A stretch of 64,000 nt of DNA from Micromonospora cabrerizensis (GCF_022230955.1 NZ_JAKKFI010000093.1:1-64000), one strand, 5' to 3'; positions 24,766 to 34,477 are shown, counted from the first letter of the stretch. Notes: a model not told the origin generated them from the sequence alone. A program made the numbers and translations.

Positions 24766-26175
24766 GTGACGGCTCCGCAACGGATCGGGCCCTACGCCAT
24801 CGAGCGGCTGCTGGGTGTCGGGTCGTTCGCGACCGTCTGGCTGGGCTACGACCCACTGCTCGACGGGTACGTGGCGATCAAGGTGCTGGCCGAGAACTGG
24901 AGCCACGACCTGCGGGTCCGGGAACGCTTCCGCGACGAGGCCCGGCTGCTGCGCCGACTGGAGCACGAGCGGCTGGTCCGCGTGCACGCCGTCGGTGAGT
25001 TGCCCGACGGACGCCCGTACGCCGTGCTGGCCTGGGCGAACGGGGGCAGCCTGCGCGACCGGCTGGCTCTTGGTGAGATTTGCGTGCCGGCGGCGCTGCG
25101 CCTGTTCGGTGAGATCTGCGCGGGTGTGAGCGTGCTGCACCGGCACGGCGTCGTGCACCGCGACCTCACTCCCGGCAACATCCTGTTCCACTCTGCCGGC
25201 GCGGAACCCACCGGGAACGCCTCCGCCGCCGAGCCCACCGGGGCGGCCACAGGTGCCGAACGGGTGCTGATCGCCGACCTCGGTCTCGCCAAGGCGCTCG
25301 CCGCCGCGTCCGGCCTCACCGCCCGGGCCGGCACCCCCGGCTACATGGCACCGGAGCAGGACGACCCGGGCGCGGTGATCGACACCCGCGCCGACGTGTA
25401 CGGGCTCGGACGGCTCGGGATCCGGCTGCTGGCCGCCGATCCCCACGGCCTCGGGCCCGACCGACCCAGACCGGCCGGCACCCTGCGACTGCGCGACGGC
25501 GTGCCGGCGCGGGTGGCGGCGGTGCTCGTCCGGGCCACCGCACACCGGCCGGCCGACCGGCATCCGGACGCCGCAGCCCTGCACGCCGCGCTCGACCGGG
25601 CCACCGATCCCGTCCGGCAGTCGTCGCCGGTGGCCCGTCGCCCGTACCGGTTGCTGCTGGCCGGGGCGGCCGTCGCCGCCGTCACCGTGGTGGGCGCCGA
25701 GCCCGGCGGCGCCGGGGCCGATCGGGACACCCACACCGCCGGTCCGCTGACCGTGTCGCTGCCCGAGGGCTGGTCGGCCACCGGCGCGACCTGGGCCGGT
25801 CAGTACGACGCCGACGGCGAGGCGGAACCGGCGCTGGTGATGTCGCCGCAGCCCCGCCGCTGGGCCGCCGACCCCGAGGTGCCCGGCGCGTTCGTCGGAG
25901 TCTCCGCCAGCACGGCGGCGCGCACCACGCCGGCCGGCTTCCTGGCCGAGCGCACACACGGGGACTGTGTCTCCGCGCCGGCGCGCACCACCCGGCAGGC
26001 GGGCGTCGAGTGGACCGTGGTGGCGTACCGCTGCGACCGGGGCCGGCCGCGGATCGTCGAGTCGGCCGGGCTGCCCGCCAACCGCGCCGGCCTGGTGTAC
26101 GTGCAGATCGTGCCACCGGCGAACGCTGCGCCCGACTTCGTGGACACGTTGCTCGGCGGCGTGCGGGTGCGGTGA
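24766..26175 (+). CDS. Membrane-anchored Ser/Thr protein kinase
   Basis: 469 aa from the GTG at 24766 (MTAPQRIGPY), chosen because a GGGGGT lies upstream and homology starts there; a GTG at 24745 is in frame. Hanks-type kinase domain (about 8-270): Gly loop GVGSFATVW, Lys39 in VAIKVL, HRD at 131-133 followed by LTPGN rather than the usual LKPxN, DLG at 171-173 instead of DFG, and APE. The key Lys and Asp residues remain, so activity is possible. A hydrophobic stretch near 297-314 and an extracellular domain of about 140 residues (LTVSLPEGWSATGATWAG) follow. It probably signals extracytoplasmic conditions; target unknown. Confidence 0.88.
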   Translation: MTAPQRIGPYAIERLLGVGSFATVWLGYDPLLDGYVAIKVLAENWSHDLRVRERFRDEARLLRRLEHERLVRVHAVGELPDGRPYAVLAWANGGSLRDRLALGEICVPAALRLFGEICAGVSVLHRHGVVHRDLTPGNILFHSAGAEPTGNASAAEPTGAATGAERVLIADLGLAKALAAASGLTARAGTPGYMAPEQDDPGAVIDTRADVYGLGRLGIRLLAADPHGLGPDRPRPAGTLRLRDGVPARVAAVLVRATAHRPADRHPDAAALHAALDRATDPVRQSSPVARRPYRLLLAGAAVAAVTVVGAEPGGAGADRDTHTAGPLTVSLPEGWSATGATWAGQYDADGEAEPALVMSPQPRRWAADPEVPGAFVGVSASTAARTTPAGFLAERTHGDCVSAPARTTRQAGVEWTVVAYRCDRGRPRIVESAGLPANRAGLVYVQIVPPANAAPDFVDTLLGGVRVR

Positions 26176-26230
26176 CGGGCCGCCGCCGTGCGCGCGAACC
26201 TGCCCGGTGACGTCGACCGCGACCCGGCGA

Positions 26231-26779
26231 CTAGCGGACCACCACCGTGATGACGTGCTCCCGGTCCTCCTGGGGGATCGTGACGTCGACGGTGCCGGGG
26301 CGGACGAACCGGATGTCCACCACGCCGGCCTCGTAGTGCTGCGAGACCAGCTCCGGGCGGTCCACGGTGACCAGGCCGGGGCCGATGCCCTGGATCCGCA
26401 GCACCGCGCCGGTGGCGAAGCAGAGGGACCGCAGCAGCGCAAGCTCGGTCTCGGCCAGCGGCAGGTCGTAGCGCACGGCGCCCTGGCAGCTCGTGGTCGG
26501 CCCCGTCGACGTGGCGGCCGGGTGCTGCGGCGTACCCCTGGTGGTCGGTGCGGGCGGTGCCGCGATCGGACGCCTGCTGGTCGGCGGCGGTCGGGACGGC
26601 GACGCGGCGGGCGCGGGGACCGCCGAGGGGGTCGGCGCCGGTCGGGACTCCGCGGGTGGTTGCACGGGCAGCGGCGCGACCGCGTCGGCGCCGCAGGCCG
26701 CGACCGTCACGGCGGCCACGGCGGCGACGACACCGGCGCGGAGCCGGCGGACCGCGCGGCGGCGTGCGGCGGGGCTCAT
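26231..26779 (-). CDS. Pro-rich lipoprotein coupled to an ECF sigma factor gene
   Basis: 182-aa lipoprotein: Arg-rich n-region, hydrophobic core and lipobox VAAC (Cys at about residue 29). A Pro/Ala/Ser-rich linker (about 35-90) and a C-terminal domain of about 85 residues (LPLAETELALLRSLCFATGAVLRI) follow. The start ATG at 26779 overlaps the sigma-factor stop by 4 bp. This is where an anti-sigma factor is often coded, but no cytoplasmic sigma-binding domain or membrane helix beyond the signal is present, so a different partner role is likely. Confidence 0.75.
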   Translation of the reverse strand: MSPAARRRAVRRLRAGVVAAVAAVTVAACGADAVAPLPVQPPAESRPAPTPSAVPAPAASPSRPPPTSRRPIAAPPAPTTRGTPQHPAATSTGPTTSCQGAVRYDLPLAETELALLRSLCFATGAVLRIQGIGPGLVTVDRPELVSQHYEAGVVDIRFVRPGTVDVTIPQEDREHVITVVVR

Positions 26780-27315
26780 GTGGCGCCGAGTCGTTGCCGG
26801 ACCTGCCGCCGGGCCAGGTGCAGCCGGGACTTCACCGTGCCCACCGGTACGTCGAGCAGCGCCGCGATCTCGGGATAGCTCAGCCCGAGCACGTCGCGCA
26901 GGGCCACCACCTCGGCGAGGTCGGGGCGGACCGCGTCGAAGGCGTCGAGCAGGTCGAGGCGGGTGCCCGCGACCACGCTGGTCCGTCGCGGGTCGGCCTG
27001 CTCGGGGACGGGTACGCCGCCGGCCTCCACCCGCCAGCGGCGGCGCAGCGTGCGGTACGTCGAGCGGGCCCGGTTGGCGGCCAGCCGGTGCAGCCAGGTG
27101 CGGAACGAGGAGCGCCCCTCGAACCGGGTGATGCCGTTGGCCAGCGCCAGCAGGGTGTCCTGGCAGGCCTCCTCGGCGTCCTCCCGGTTGGGCAGGAACC
27201 GTGCGCACAGCCGCAGCACCTCGGGGCGTACCGCCAGCAGCAGGGCGTCCAGTGCCGCCGGGTCGCCGTGCGCGGCGGACCGGGCCAGGGCGTCGACGTC
27301 GTCCGCGTCGGGCAT
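26776..27315 (-). CDS. ECF RNA polymerase sigma factor
   Basis: 179 aa from the ATG at 27315 (MPDADDVDALA); an ATG at 27375 is in frame. Region 2 (about 15-85) has NREDAEEACQDTLLALANGI and SSFRTWLHRLAANRA; region 4 (about 120-175) has VALRDVLGLSYPEIAALLDVPVGTVKSRLHLAR. No extra C-terminal domain. Coupled to a lipoprotein gene downstream. Its own promoter preference cannot be read from the window. Confidence 0.92.
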   Translation of the reverse strand: MPDADDVDALARSAAHGDPAALDALLLAVRPEVLRLCARFLPNREDAEEACQDTLLALANGITRFEGRSSFRTWLHRLAANRARSTYRTLRRRWRVEAGGVPVPEQADPRRTSVVAGTRLDLLDAFDAVRPDLAEVVALRDVLGLSYPEIAALLDVPVGTVKSRLHLARRQVRQRLGAT

Positions 27316-27403
27316 GCCGGGTGTCCAATGCTCGCCGGTGCCGATCCCCGAGCGTACGACCGGTGACGCCGTCACGCCCCGGTTCGGTCCGGCACCCGAC
27401 CCG

Positions 27404-28024
27404 CTACTCGAACCGGGACACGTCTCCGGCGCCCCGGCGCAGGATCTCCGGCTCCGGACCGGACAGGTCGATCACGGTCGTCGGCTCCTTGCCGCAGTCG
27501 CCGGCGTCGAGCACCGCGTCGAGCTGGTGGTCGAGCCGCTCCTTGATCTCCCACCCCTGGGTCATCGGCTCGTCGTCGCCGGGCAGGAGCAGGGTGCTCG
27601 ACACCAGCGGCTCGGCCAGCTCGGCCAGCAGCGCCTGGGTGACGGTGTGCCGGGGTACGCGGACACCGACGGTGCGCTTCTTCGGGTGCAACATCCGGCG
27701 CGGCACTTCGCGGGTGGCCGGCAGGATGAACGTGTAGCTGCCCGGGGTGGACGCCTTCACCAGCCGGAAGACCGAGTTGCTGATCTGGACGAACTGGCCC
27801 AGCTGCGCGAAGTCCCGGCAGACCAGCGTGAAGTGGTGCCGGTCGTCGAGGTGGCGGATCTGACGGATCCGGTCCAGCCCGTCCTGGTTGCCCAGCTGGA
27901 TGCCCAGCGCGTAACAGGAGTCCGTCGGGTAGGCGACCAGCCCACCACCGCGGATCAGGTCGGCGACCTGGCCGATGATCCGGGGCTGGGGGTTCTCCGG
28001 GTGCACGTCGTAGTACCTCGCCAT
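27404..28024 (-). CDS. YciO/YrdC/Sua5-family protein
   Basis: 206-aa member of the Sua5/YrdC/YciO fold: GGGLVAYPTDSCYALG, the HHFTLVCRDFAQL segment and TPGSYTFILPATREVPRR. These features and the length fit the YciO branch, related to L-threonylcarbamoyladenylate synthase but of less certain function. The KRTVGVRVPRH nucleotide-binding stretch is intact. Divergent from dnaE across 146 bp. Confidence 0.88.
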   Translation of the reverse strand: MARYYDVHPENPQPRIIGQVADLIRGGGLVAYPTDSCYALGIQLGNQDGLDRIRQIRHLDDRHHFTLVCRDFAQLGQFVQISNSVFRLVKASTPGSYTFILPATREVPRRMLHPKKRTVGVRVPRHTVTQALLAELAEPLVSSTLLLPGDDEPMTQGWEIKERLDHQLDAVLDAGDCGKEPTTVIDLSGPEPEILRRGAGDVSRFE

Positions 28025-28170
28025 GCTGCTGAGCCTAGGCTTGTTCTCCCGGCGGGGAGACGCGGGCCACCACCCTCGGCGCGGACGGTGGAGCCGCCGA
28101 GATCACCTCGGTAGGGTAGGTCCCGGTCGGCTCCGACCAACAAGATCCACACCGCCGGGGGGCGCCAGGC

Positions 28171-31100
28171 ATGGCCGATTCGTTCGCGCATCTGCACGTG
28201 CACACGGAATACTCGATGCTCGACGGAGCGGCCCGCCTCAAGGACCTGTTCGCCGAGGCCAAGCGGCTCGGTATGTCCGCCGTGGCGATCACCGACCACG
28301 GCAACATGCACGGCGCGAACGACTTCTACAACCAGGCGATGGCCGCCGGGATCACCCCAATCCTGGGCGTCGAGGCGTACGTGGCACCGGAGTCGCGCTA
28401 CCACAAGGCGCGGGTCAAGTGGGGTCGGCCGGAGCAGAAGAGCGACGACATCTCCGGTAACGGCGCGATCACCCACAAGACGATGTGGGCGAAGAACGCG
28501 CGGGGCCTGAAGAACCTGTTCACCCTCAACTCGCGCGCGTCCATGGAGGGGCACTACGTCAAGTGGCCCCGGATGGACATGGAGCTGATCGCCGAGCACG
28601 CCGAGGGGATCATGGCCACCACCGGCTGCCCGTCCGGCGCGGTGCAGACCCGGCTGCGGCTGGGCCAGTTCGACGAGGCGCTCAAGGTCGCCGCGAGCTA
28701 CCAGGACATCTTCGGCAAGGACAACTACTTCCTGGAGATCATGGATCACGGCCTCTCCATCGAGAGCCGGGTCCGTGAGGGGCTCACCGAGATCGCCCGC
28801 AAACTGGACATCCCGCCGGTGGTCACGAACGACTCGCACTACACCCACGAGGCGCAGGCCACCGCCCACGACGTGCTGCTCTGTGTGCAGACCGGCAGCA
28901 ACATCGACGACCCGAACCGGTTCCGGTTCGAGGGTGGCGGCTACTTCATCAAGAGCGCCGACCAGATGCGCGCGGTGGACTCGTCGGAGCTGTGGCAGGA
29001 GGGCTGCCGCAACACCCTGCTGGTGGCCGAGAAGGTCGACCCGGCCGGGATGTTCGAGTTCCACAACCTGATGCCCCGCTTCCCGGTGCCCGAGGGGGAG
29101 ACCGAGGAGTCCTGGTTCCGCAAGGAGACGTTCGCCGGCCTGGCCCGTCGCTACCCGAACGGCATCCCGGAGGGGCATGTCGTCCAGGCCGAGTACGAGC
29201 TGGGCGTCATCAACCAGATGGGCTTCCCGTCGTACTTCCTCGTGGTCGCCGACTTCATCCAGTGGGCCAAGAGCCAGGGCATCTCGGTGGGTCCGGGTCG
29301 TGGGTCCGCCGCCGGCTCGCTCGTCGCGTACGCGCTGGGCATCACCGACCTCGACCCGATCCAGCACGGTCTGATCTTCGAGCGGTTCCTCAACCCCGAG
29401 CGCGTCTCGATGCCGGATGTCGACATCGACTTCGACGAGCGTCGGCGCGGTGAGGTGATCAAGTACGTCACCGACAAGTGGGGTGAGGACAAGGTCGCCC
29501 AGATCGCCACCTTCGGCACGATCAAGGCGAAGGCCGCGATCAAGGACTCGGCCCGGGTCCTCGGCTTCCCGTACGCGGTCGGCGACCGGATCACCAAGGC
29601 GATGCCGCCGGCCGTGATGGGCAAGGACATCCCACTCACCGGCATCTTCGACACCAAGCACCCCCGCTACGCAGAGGCCGGCGAGATCCGCGGCCTGTAC
29701 GACTCCGACCCGGACGTCCGCAAGGTGATCGACACGGCCAAGGGCATCGAGGGGCTGATCCGGCAGACCGGTGTGCACGCCGCCGGCGTCATCATGTCCG
29801 CCGAGCCGATCATCGAGCACATCCCGTTGACCCGCCGGGACGCCGACGGGGCGATCATCACGCAGTTCGACTACCCGACCTGCGAGTCGCTCGGGCTGCT
29901 GAAGATGGACTTCCTCGGCCTGCGCAACCTGACGATCATCGACGACGCGGTCAAGAACATCGAGCTCAACCACGGCCTGAAGCTCGACCTGCTGGGGTTG
30001 CCGCTGGACGACCCGGCGGCCTACGAGCTGCTGGCGCGCGGCGACACCCTGGGCGTGTTCCAGCTCGACGGTGGGCCGATGCGTTCGCTGCTGCGGCTGA
30101 TGAAGCCGGACAACTTCGAGGACATCTCCGCCGTCCTGGCGCTGTACCGGCCCGGCCCGATGGGCGTCGACTCGCACACCAACTACGCGCTGCGCAAGAA
30201 CAAGCTCCAGGAGATCACGCCGATCCACCCGGAGTTGGAGGAGCCGCTTCGGGAGATCCTGGAGCCCACCCACGGCCTGATCGTCTACCAGGAGCAGGTG
30301 CAGCGCGCCGCGCAGATCCTCGCCGGCTACACCCTCGGTCAGGCGGACCTGCTGCGCCGGGCCATGGGTAAGAAGAAGAAGGAGATCCTCGACAAGGAGT
30401 TCATCCCCTTCCGGGACGGCTGCCGCGAGCGCGGCTACTCCGACGAGGCGATCCAGGCGGTGTGGGACGTCCTGGTGCCCTTCGCCGGTTACGCCTTCAA
30501 CAAGGCGCACTCCGCCGCGTACGGTCTGGTCTCCTACTGGACGGCGTACCTGAAGGCGCACTACCCGGCCGAGTACATGGCCGGGCTGCTGACCAGTGTC
30601 GGCGACGACAAGGACAAGATGGCGCTCTACCTGGCCGAGTGTCGCCGGATGCGCATCCAGGTGCTACCACCGGACGTGAACACCTCGGCCGGGCCGTTCA
30701 CCCCGGTCGGCAAGGACATCCGCTTCGGCCTCGCCGCCGTGCGCAACGTCGGCGCGAACGTGGTCGCCTCGATCATGCGGTGCCGGGAGGAGAAGGGCGA
30801 CTACGCCGACTTCTACGACTTCCTGTCCAAGGTGGACGCGGTCGTCTGCAACAAGAAGACGATCGAATCCCTGATCAAGGCTGGCGCGTTCGACTCGCTG
30901 AACCACCCCCGCAAGGGTCTGCTCGCGGTGCACGCGGACGCCATCGACGCGTACGCCGATGTCAAGCGCAAGGAGGCGGTCGGCCAGTACGACCTCTTCG
31001 GCGCCGGCTTCGGTGACGCCGACACCGGCAGCACGACGGTGATGCCGGTCATCGGTGACAGCGAGTGGGACAAGCGCGACAAGTTGGCCTTCGAGCGCGA

Positions 31101-31701
31101 GATGCTCGGCCTGTACGTCTCCGACCACCCGCTGTTCGGCCTGGAGCACATCCTCGGCGCGGCGGCCGACACCACCATCGCGTCCCTGGCCGAGGACGGC
31201 GCGGTGCCCGACGGGGCGGTGGTCACCCTCGCCGGCATCCTGTCCGGGGTGCAGCGCCGGGTCACCAAGCAGGGCCGTGCCTGGGCCTCGGCCACCCTGG
31301 AGGACCTGGCCGGTGGGGTCGAGACGCTGTTCTTCCCCAACACCTACGAGGTGATCGGGCAGTACATCGCCGAGGACGCCATCGTGGTCGTCAAGGGTCG
31401 GGTGGACCGCCGCGACGACACCCCACGGATCATGGCGATGGACATGTCCATGCCGGACGTCAGCACCAGCGCCACCAACAAGCCCGTCACCCTCACCATC
31501 CCGGTGCACCGCTGCACACCGCCACTGGTGGAGAAACTGAAGGAAACCCTGGTGCTGCACCCCGGCGACACCGAGGTGCACGTCAAACTCCAGAACGGTG
31601 GTCGCACCACCACCCTGCGGCTCGGCCCGTTCCGGGTGGCGGCGACGACCGCGCTGATGGGTGACCTGAAGAGCGTCCTCGGCCCGGCCAACGTGAGCTG
31701 A
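28171..31701 (+). CDS. dnaE: DNA polymerase III alpha subunit
   Basis: Replicative DNA polymerase catalytic subunit, 1176 aa. The N-terminal PHP domain begins [16 protein letters not shown]; actinobacterial DnaE1 proteins use this domain for proofreading. The polymerase core has the [18 protein letters not shown] motif and catalytic aspartates in [12 protein letters not shown]. Helix-hairpin-helix and OB-fold ([14 protein letters not shown]) regions follow, and the C-terminal part lies in the last about 150 residues. No intein. ATG start preceded by GGGGGGCGCC. Transcribed alone, ending at a hairpin shared with the convergent ABC-F gene. Confidence 0.98.
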   Translation: MADSFAHLHVHTEYSMLDGAARLKDLFAEAKRLGMSAVAITDHGNMHGANDFYNQAMAAGITPILGVEAYVAPESRYHKARVKWGRPEQKSDDISGNGAITHKTMWAKNARGLKNLFTLNSRASMEGHYVKWPRMDMELIAEHAEGIMATTGCPSGAVQTRLRLGQFDEALKVAASYQDIFGKDNYFLEIMDHGLSIESRVREGLTEIARKLDIPPVVTNDSHYTHEAQATAHDVLLCVQTGSNIDDPNRFRFEGGGYFIKSADQMRAVDSSELWQEGCRNTLLVAEKVDPAGMFEFHNLMPRFPVPEGETEESWFRKETFAGLARRYPNGIPEGHVVQAEYELGVINQMGFPSYFLVVADFIQWAKSQGISVGPGRGSAAGSLVAYALGITDLDPIQHGLIFERFLNPERVSMPDVDIDFDERRRGEVIKYVTDKWGEDKVAQIATFGTIKAKAAIKDSARVLGFPYAVGDRITKAMPPAVMGKDIPLTGIFDTKHPRYAEAGEIRGLYDSDPDVRKVIDTAKGIEGLIRQTGVHAAGVIMSAEPIIEHIPLTRRDADGAIITQFDYPTCESLGLLKMDFLGLRNLTIIDDAVKNIELNHGLKLDLLGLPLDDPAAYELLARGDTLGVFQLDGGPMRSLLRLMKPDNFEDISAVLALYRPGPMGVDSHTNYALRKNKLQEITPIHPELEEPLREILEPTHGLIVYQEQVQRAAQILAGYTLGQADLLRRAMGKKKKEILDKEFIPFRDGCRERGYSDEAIQAVWDVLVPFAGYAFNKAHSAAYGLVSYWTAYLKAHYPAEYMAGLLTSVGDDKDKMALYLAECRRMRIQVLPPDVNTSAGPFTPVGKDIRFGLAAVRNVGANVVASIMRCREEKGDYADFYDFLSKVDAVVCNKKTIESLIKAGAFDSLNHPRKGLLAVHADAIDAYADVKRKEAVGQYDLFGAGFGDADTGSTTVMPVIGDSEWDKRDKLAFEREMLGLYVSDHPLFGLEHILGAAADTTIASLAEDGAVPDGAVVTLAGILSGVQRRVTKQGRAWASATLEDLAGGVETLFFPNTYEVIGQYIAEDAIVVVKGRVDRRDDTPRIMAMDMSMPDVSTSATNKPVTLTIPVHRCTPPLVEKLKETLVLHPGDTEVHVKLQNGGRTTTLRLGPFRVAATTALMGDLKSVLGPANVS

Positions 31702-31711
31702 CCGGGTCAGC

Positions 31712-31739
31712 GGTCCGGCCGGCGTGCGCCGGCCGGACC
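31712..31739. terminator. Bidirectional hairpin between dnaE and the ABC-F gene
   Basis: Perfect 12-bp arms GGTCCGGCCGGC (31712-31723) and complement (31728-31739) around a 4-nt loop, in the 45-bp gap between the two convergent stops. Confidence 0.8.
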
Positions 31740-31746
31740 ACCACGC

Positions 31747-33384
31747 TCAACCCCGGTCGGGGGCGCTGATCTCCCGCAACTGGCCGTCGGCCAGCCGCAA
31801 CCAGCGCTGCACGCCGATCTCGGCGAGGAACCGTTCGTCGTGGCTGACCACCACGAACGCCCCCTGGTACGCGGACAGCGCACTCTCCAACTGGGCGACG
31901 CTGACCAGGTCCAGGTTGTTGGTCGGCTCGTCGAGCAGCAGCAGTTGCGGCGCCGGCTCGGCGCAGAGCACACAGGCGAGGGTCGCGCGCAGCCGCTCAC
32001 CGCCGGAGAGCACCCCGACGGGCAGGTTCACCCGGGAACCCCGGAAGAGGAACCGGGCGAGCAGGTTCATCCGCTGCGCGTCCGGCAGGCTCGGCGCGTA
32101 CGCGGCGAAGTTCTCCGCCACCGTGCGGTCGAGGTCCAGCAGGTCCAGCCGCTGCGACAGGTACGCGATCCGCCCGTCGCCGCGCTTCAGCTCGCCGCCG
32201 GCCGGTTCGAGATCACCGTTGACGAGGCGCAGCAGGGTCGACTTGCCCACGCCGTTCGCCCCGGTGAGCGCTATCCGCTCCGGCCCCCGGATCACCAGGT
32301 CGGCGCCGTCACCGCCGAACAGCTCCCGGTCGTCGAAGCGGGCCCGCATCCCCTGCCCGGAGAAGACCGTGCGTCCGCCCGGGACGGTGGTGTCCGGCAG
32401 GTCCACGGTAATCTTGTCCTCGTCGCGTACCGCCCGGCCGGCCTCGTCGAGGCGCGCCTGGGCCGAACCGACGCGGTTGGAGTGGGTCTCCTGCGCCCGG
32501 CCCGCCGACTCCTGCGCGCTGCGCTTCAGCCCACCGGCCACGATCCGCGCCAGGCCGGCGTTCTTCAGGTTCTTCGAGGCGTTGCTGGCTCGCCGGTCGG
32601 CCCGCTCCCGGGCCTGCTGCATCTCCCGCTTCTCCCGCTTGACCTCCTGCTCGGCGTTGCGCAGGTTGCTCTCGGCCACCTCCCGCGCGGCCTGCACCGC
32701 CTCGGTGTACGCGGTGAAGTTGCCCCCGTACCAGCGGATCTCGCCGCGGTCCAGCTCGGCGATGCGGTCCATCCGGTCCAGCAGCTCCCGGTCGTGGCTG
32801 ACCAGCAGCAGGCAGCCGGACCAGTCGGTGAGCACGTCGTAGAGCTTGTGCCGAGCCTCCAGGTCCAGGTTGTTGGTCGGCTCGTCGAGCAGCAGCACGT
32901 CCGGGCGGCGCAGCAGTTGCGCCGCCAGACCGAGGGAGATCACCTGGCCGCCGCTGAGGGTGTGCAGCCGCCGGTCGAGTGACAGCTCACCGAGGCCGAG
33001 GCGGTCCAGCTCGGCGCGGCTGCGCTCCTCGATGTCCCAGTCGTCGCCGATCGTGGCGAAGTGCGCCTCGCTGGCGTCACCGGCCTCGATGGCGTGCAGG
33101 GCCGCGATCCGCTCGGCGACACCGAGCACCTGCGCCACGGTCAGGTCGCCGACCAGCGGCAGGGTCTGCGGGAGATAACCGAGCAGGCCGTCGACGGTGA
33201 CGCTGCCGCCACTGGGCCGCAGCTCCCCGGCGATCAGCCGCAGCAGGGTGCTCTTGCCGGCACCGTTGGGCGCGACCAGGCCGGTGCGCCCTCCGGGGAC
33301 GGTGAAGGACAACTCCGAGAAGACCGGGGTGTCGTCCGGCCAGGAGAAGGACAGATTCGAGCAGACGATGAACGCATCAGACAT
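31747..33384 (-). CDS. ABC-F family ATPase (probable ribosome-protection / antibiotic resistance type)
   Basis: 545 aa with two ABC domains and no membrane segments. The first has Walker A APNGAGKSTLL and LSGGQVISLGLAAQLL with LLLDEPTNNLDLE; the second has TGANGVGKSTLL and LSGGERLRATLA. The inter-domain linker (about 210-310) is rich in Arg/Glu/Lys (REVAESNLRNAEQEVKREKR), the part that reaches into the ribosomal exit or A/P region in ABC-F proteins. The ATG at 33384 (MSDAFIVCSNLSF) follows GAGG; the open frame extends further but lacks similarity. Which drug, if any, is unknown. Its 275-bp upstream region may hold a leader. Confidence 0.9.
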   Translation of the reverse strand: MSDAFIVCSNLSFSWPDDTPVFSELSFTVPGGRTGLVAPNGAGKSTLLRLIAGELRPSGGSVTVDGLLGYLPQTLPLVGDLTVAQVLGVAERIAALHAIEAGDASEAHFATIGDDWDIEERSRAELDRLGLGELSLDRRLHTLSGGQVISLGLAAQLLRRPDVLLLDEPTNNLDLEARHKLYDVLTDWSGCLLLVSHDRELLDRMDRIAELDRGEIRWYGGNFTAYTEAVQAAREVAESNLRNAEQEVKREKREMQQARERADRRASNASKNLKNAGLARIVAGGLKRSAQESAGRAQETHSNRVGSAQARLDEAGRAVRDEDKITVDLPDTTVPGGRTVFSGQGMRARFDDRELFGGDGADLVIRGPERIALTGANGVGKSTLLRLVNGDLEPAGGELKRGDGRIAYLSQRLDLLDLDRTVAENFAAYAPSLPDAQRMNLLARFLFRGSRVNLPVGVLSGGERLRATLACVLCAEPAPQLLLLDEPTNNLDLVSVAQLESALSAYQGAFVVVSHDERFLAEIGVQRWLRLADGQLREISAPDRG

Positions 33385-33408
33385 GCGAATGACCTCAAAG
33401 GGTGGGTG

Positions 33409-33542
33409 GGCGCGCCTAGGCCGCCCGACGACAACGGGAACCGGTGGAACGACGGCATGGCCTCGGCGGCTGCGCCTACGCGCGCCGAACCGATGGCCGA
33501 ACACATCCGGTCTCACCCGGAGATGTCGTCGTCACCCGCCAT
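33409..33542 (-). promoter_or_regulatory. Possible leader ORF and hairpin upstream of the ABC-F gene
   Basis: On the minus strand an AGGGAG box precedes a 9-codon ORF, MAGDDDISG-stop (33542-33513). Downstream, 33486-33465 can pair with 33425-33409 (GGCGCGC then TAGGC, one mismatch and a 3-nt bulge, then GCCGCC), enclosing a 39-nt loop. The ABC-F GAGG and ATG come directly after. No strong U-run follows, so if it attenuates it may do so by RNA folding rather than classical termination. Confidence 0.35.
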
Positions 33543-33635
33543 GTCTGGTCTCCCTGGTCGTGCCACTAACCCAACTCGGCCAAGTCTAACAACGGATCTT
33601 CGTCCCGCCACCGCAATAGGGTGCGGCGCTCGGTG

Positions 33636-33653
33636 TATAGGTCAGGCTATAGT
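33636..33653 (+). promoter_or_regulatory. Promoter/operator of the toxin-antitoxin pair
   Basis: An inverted repeat TATAG-N6-CTATA (33636-33651) overlaps a TATAGT -10-like box (33648-33653) that ends 6 nt before the toxin ATG at 33660. The antitoxin could bind here; the transcript is probably leaderless. Confidence 0.5.
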
Positions 33654-33659
33654 TGGCCC

Positions 33660-34052
33660 ATGTCTCATGAGCCGCCACGTCGCTGGGCGATCAGGACAAC
33701 AACGGATGTCCGCGACTGGTTGCGATCCATGCGAGAGACCGACCTGGCGACGTACCGCTCCGTCAACGTGGCGATCGACATGCTCGCGGAGACCGGTCCG
33801 GGACTGGGCCGTCCGCTGGTCGACACCCTGAGGGGTTCGACCATCAGCAATCTCAAGGAACTGCGACCGAGATCTGGAAGAGACGTCGCCGTTCGCATGC
33901 TGTTCGTCTTCGATCCATGGTCCCAGGCCGTGCTCCTGGTGGCCGGTAACAAGGCGGGAGATTGGAATCGGTGGTACGACAGGGCGATTCCAGTGGCTGA
34001 GATTGCGTATGAGAGCTGGCTTGCCTTCGAGAGGAAACGGAGGGAGAGCTGA
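33660..34052 (+). CDS. HigB/RelE-like toxin (phage Gp49-like family)
   Basis: 130-aa basic protein from the ATG at 33660. It looks like the Gp49/HigB branch of the RelE mRNA-interferase fold: VRDWLRSMRETDLATYRSVNVAIDML at the N-terminus, then LGRPLVDTLRGSTISNLKELRP, then RMLFVFDPWSQAVLLVAGNKAGDW and a C-terminal Lys/Arg-rich helix. The LKELR and FDP segments are characteristic. The antitoxin start overlaps its stop by 1 nt. Toxin-before-antitoxin order is typical for higBA. Confidence 0.85.
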   Translation: MSHEPPRRWAIRTTTDVRDWLRSMRETDLATYRSVNVAIDMLAETGPGLGRPLVDTLRGSTISNLKELRPRSGRDVAVRMLFVFDPWSQAVLLVAGNKAGDWNRWYDRAIPVAEIAYESWLAFERKRRES

Positions 34053-34366
34053 TGAGCGACTTCCATGACTGGAACGACATCCGGGCTGAGCTGCACGATG
34101 GGGCCGATGAAGCGCTCGACGTAGAACGTGCACGTACCGAGGCGTGGATCAGCGCGTTCCATCTTGCCGAAGAGCGGAAGCGGCTGGGCCTGACCCAGCG
34201 GCAGGTGGCCGAGCTGATGGGTGTCACGCCCGGCAGGGTCAGCCAGATCGAGAACGGTGATCTGGAGGCCAACGAGGTCGCGACGTTGAGCCGATATGCA
34301 CGAGCGCTCGGCGCCCGTATGCGGATCATCTTCGACTACGGCGACGACCTTCGTCAGATCGCCTGA
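34052..34366 (+). CDS. HigA-type XRE antitoxin
   Basis: 104-aa protein with an N-terminal toxin-contacting region and an HTH domain (about 45-95: RKRLGLTQRQVAELMGVTPGRVSQIENGD). The C-terminal ALGARMRIIFDYGDDL end is common in HigA proteins next to Gp49-like toxins. Expected to neutralise the upstream toxin and repress the shared promoter. Its ATG shares one base with the toxin stop. Confidence 0.87.
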   Translation: MSDFHDWNDIRAELHDGADEALDVERARTEAWISAFHLAEERKRLGLTQRQVAELMGVTPGRVSQIENGDLEANEVATLSRYARALGARMRIIFDYGDDLRQIA

Positions 34367-34398
34367 GGGCGCGTCTCGGAGGCTGCCGGCGACAGTAG

Positions 34399-34477
34399 GC
34401 GTCGATCATGGAGTGGTGGTGGGAGCAATGTCCCCTGATGCTCCATGTGCGAGGCACCACAACTCCATGATCGACGC
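34399..34477. repeat. Nested palindrome between convergent antitoxin and response-regulator genes
   Basis: Outer arms of 22 bp with one mismatch (34399-34420, beginning GCGTCGATCATGGAGT, and 34456-34477) enclose inner arms GGAGCA/TGCTCC (34422-34427, 34439-34444). It has the same nested design and a GATC-ATG-like outer arm as the element at 2630-2702, but a different sequence. Probably an interspersed repeat that can act as a terminator. Confidence 0.75.

Noticed and set aside
27955-30561. 868-codon minus-strand frame opposite dnaE
   Set aside because: A shadow of the polymerase gene.
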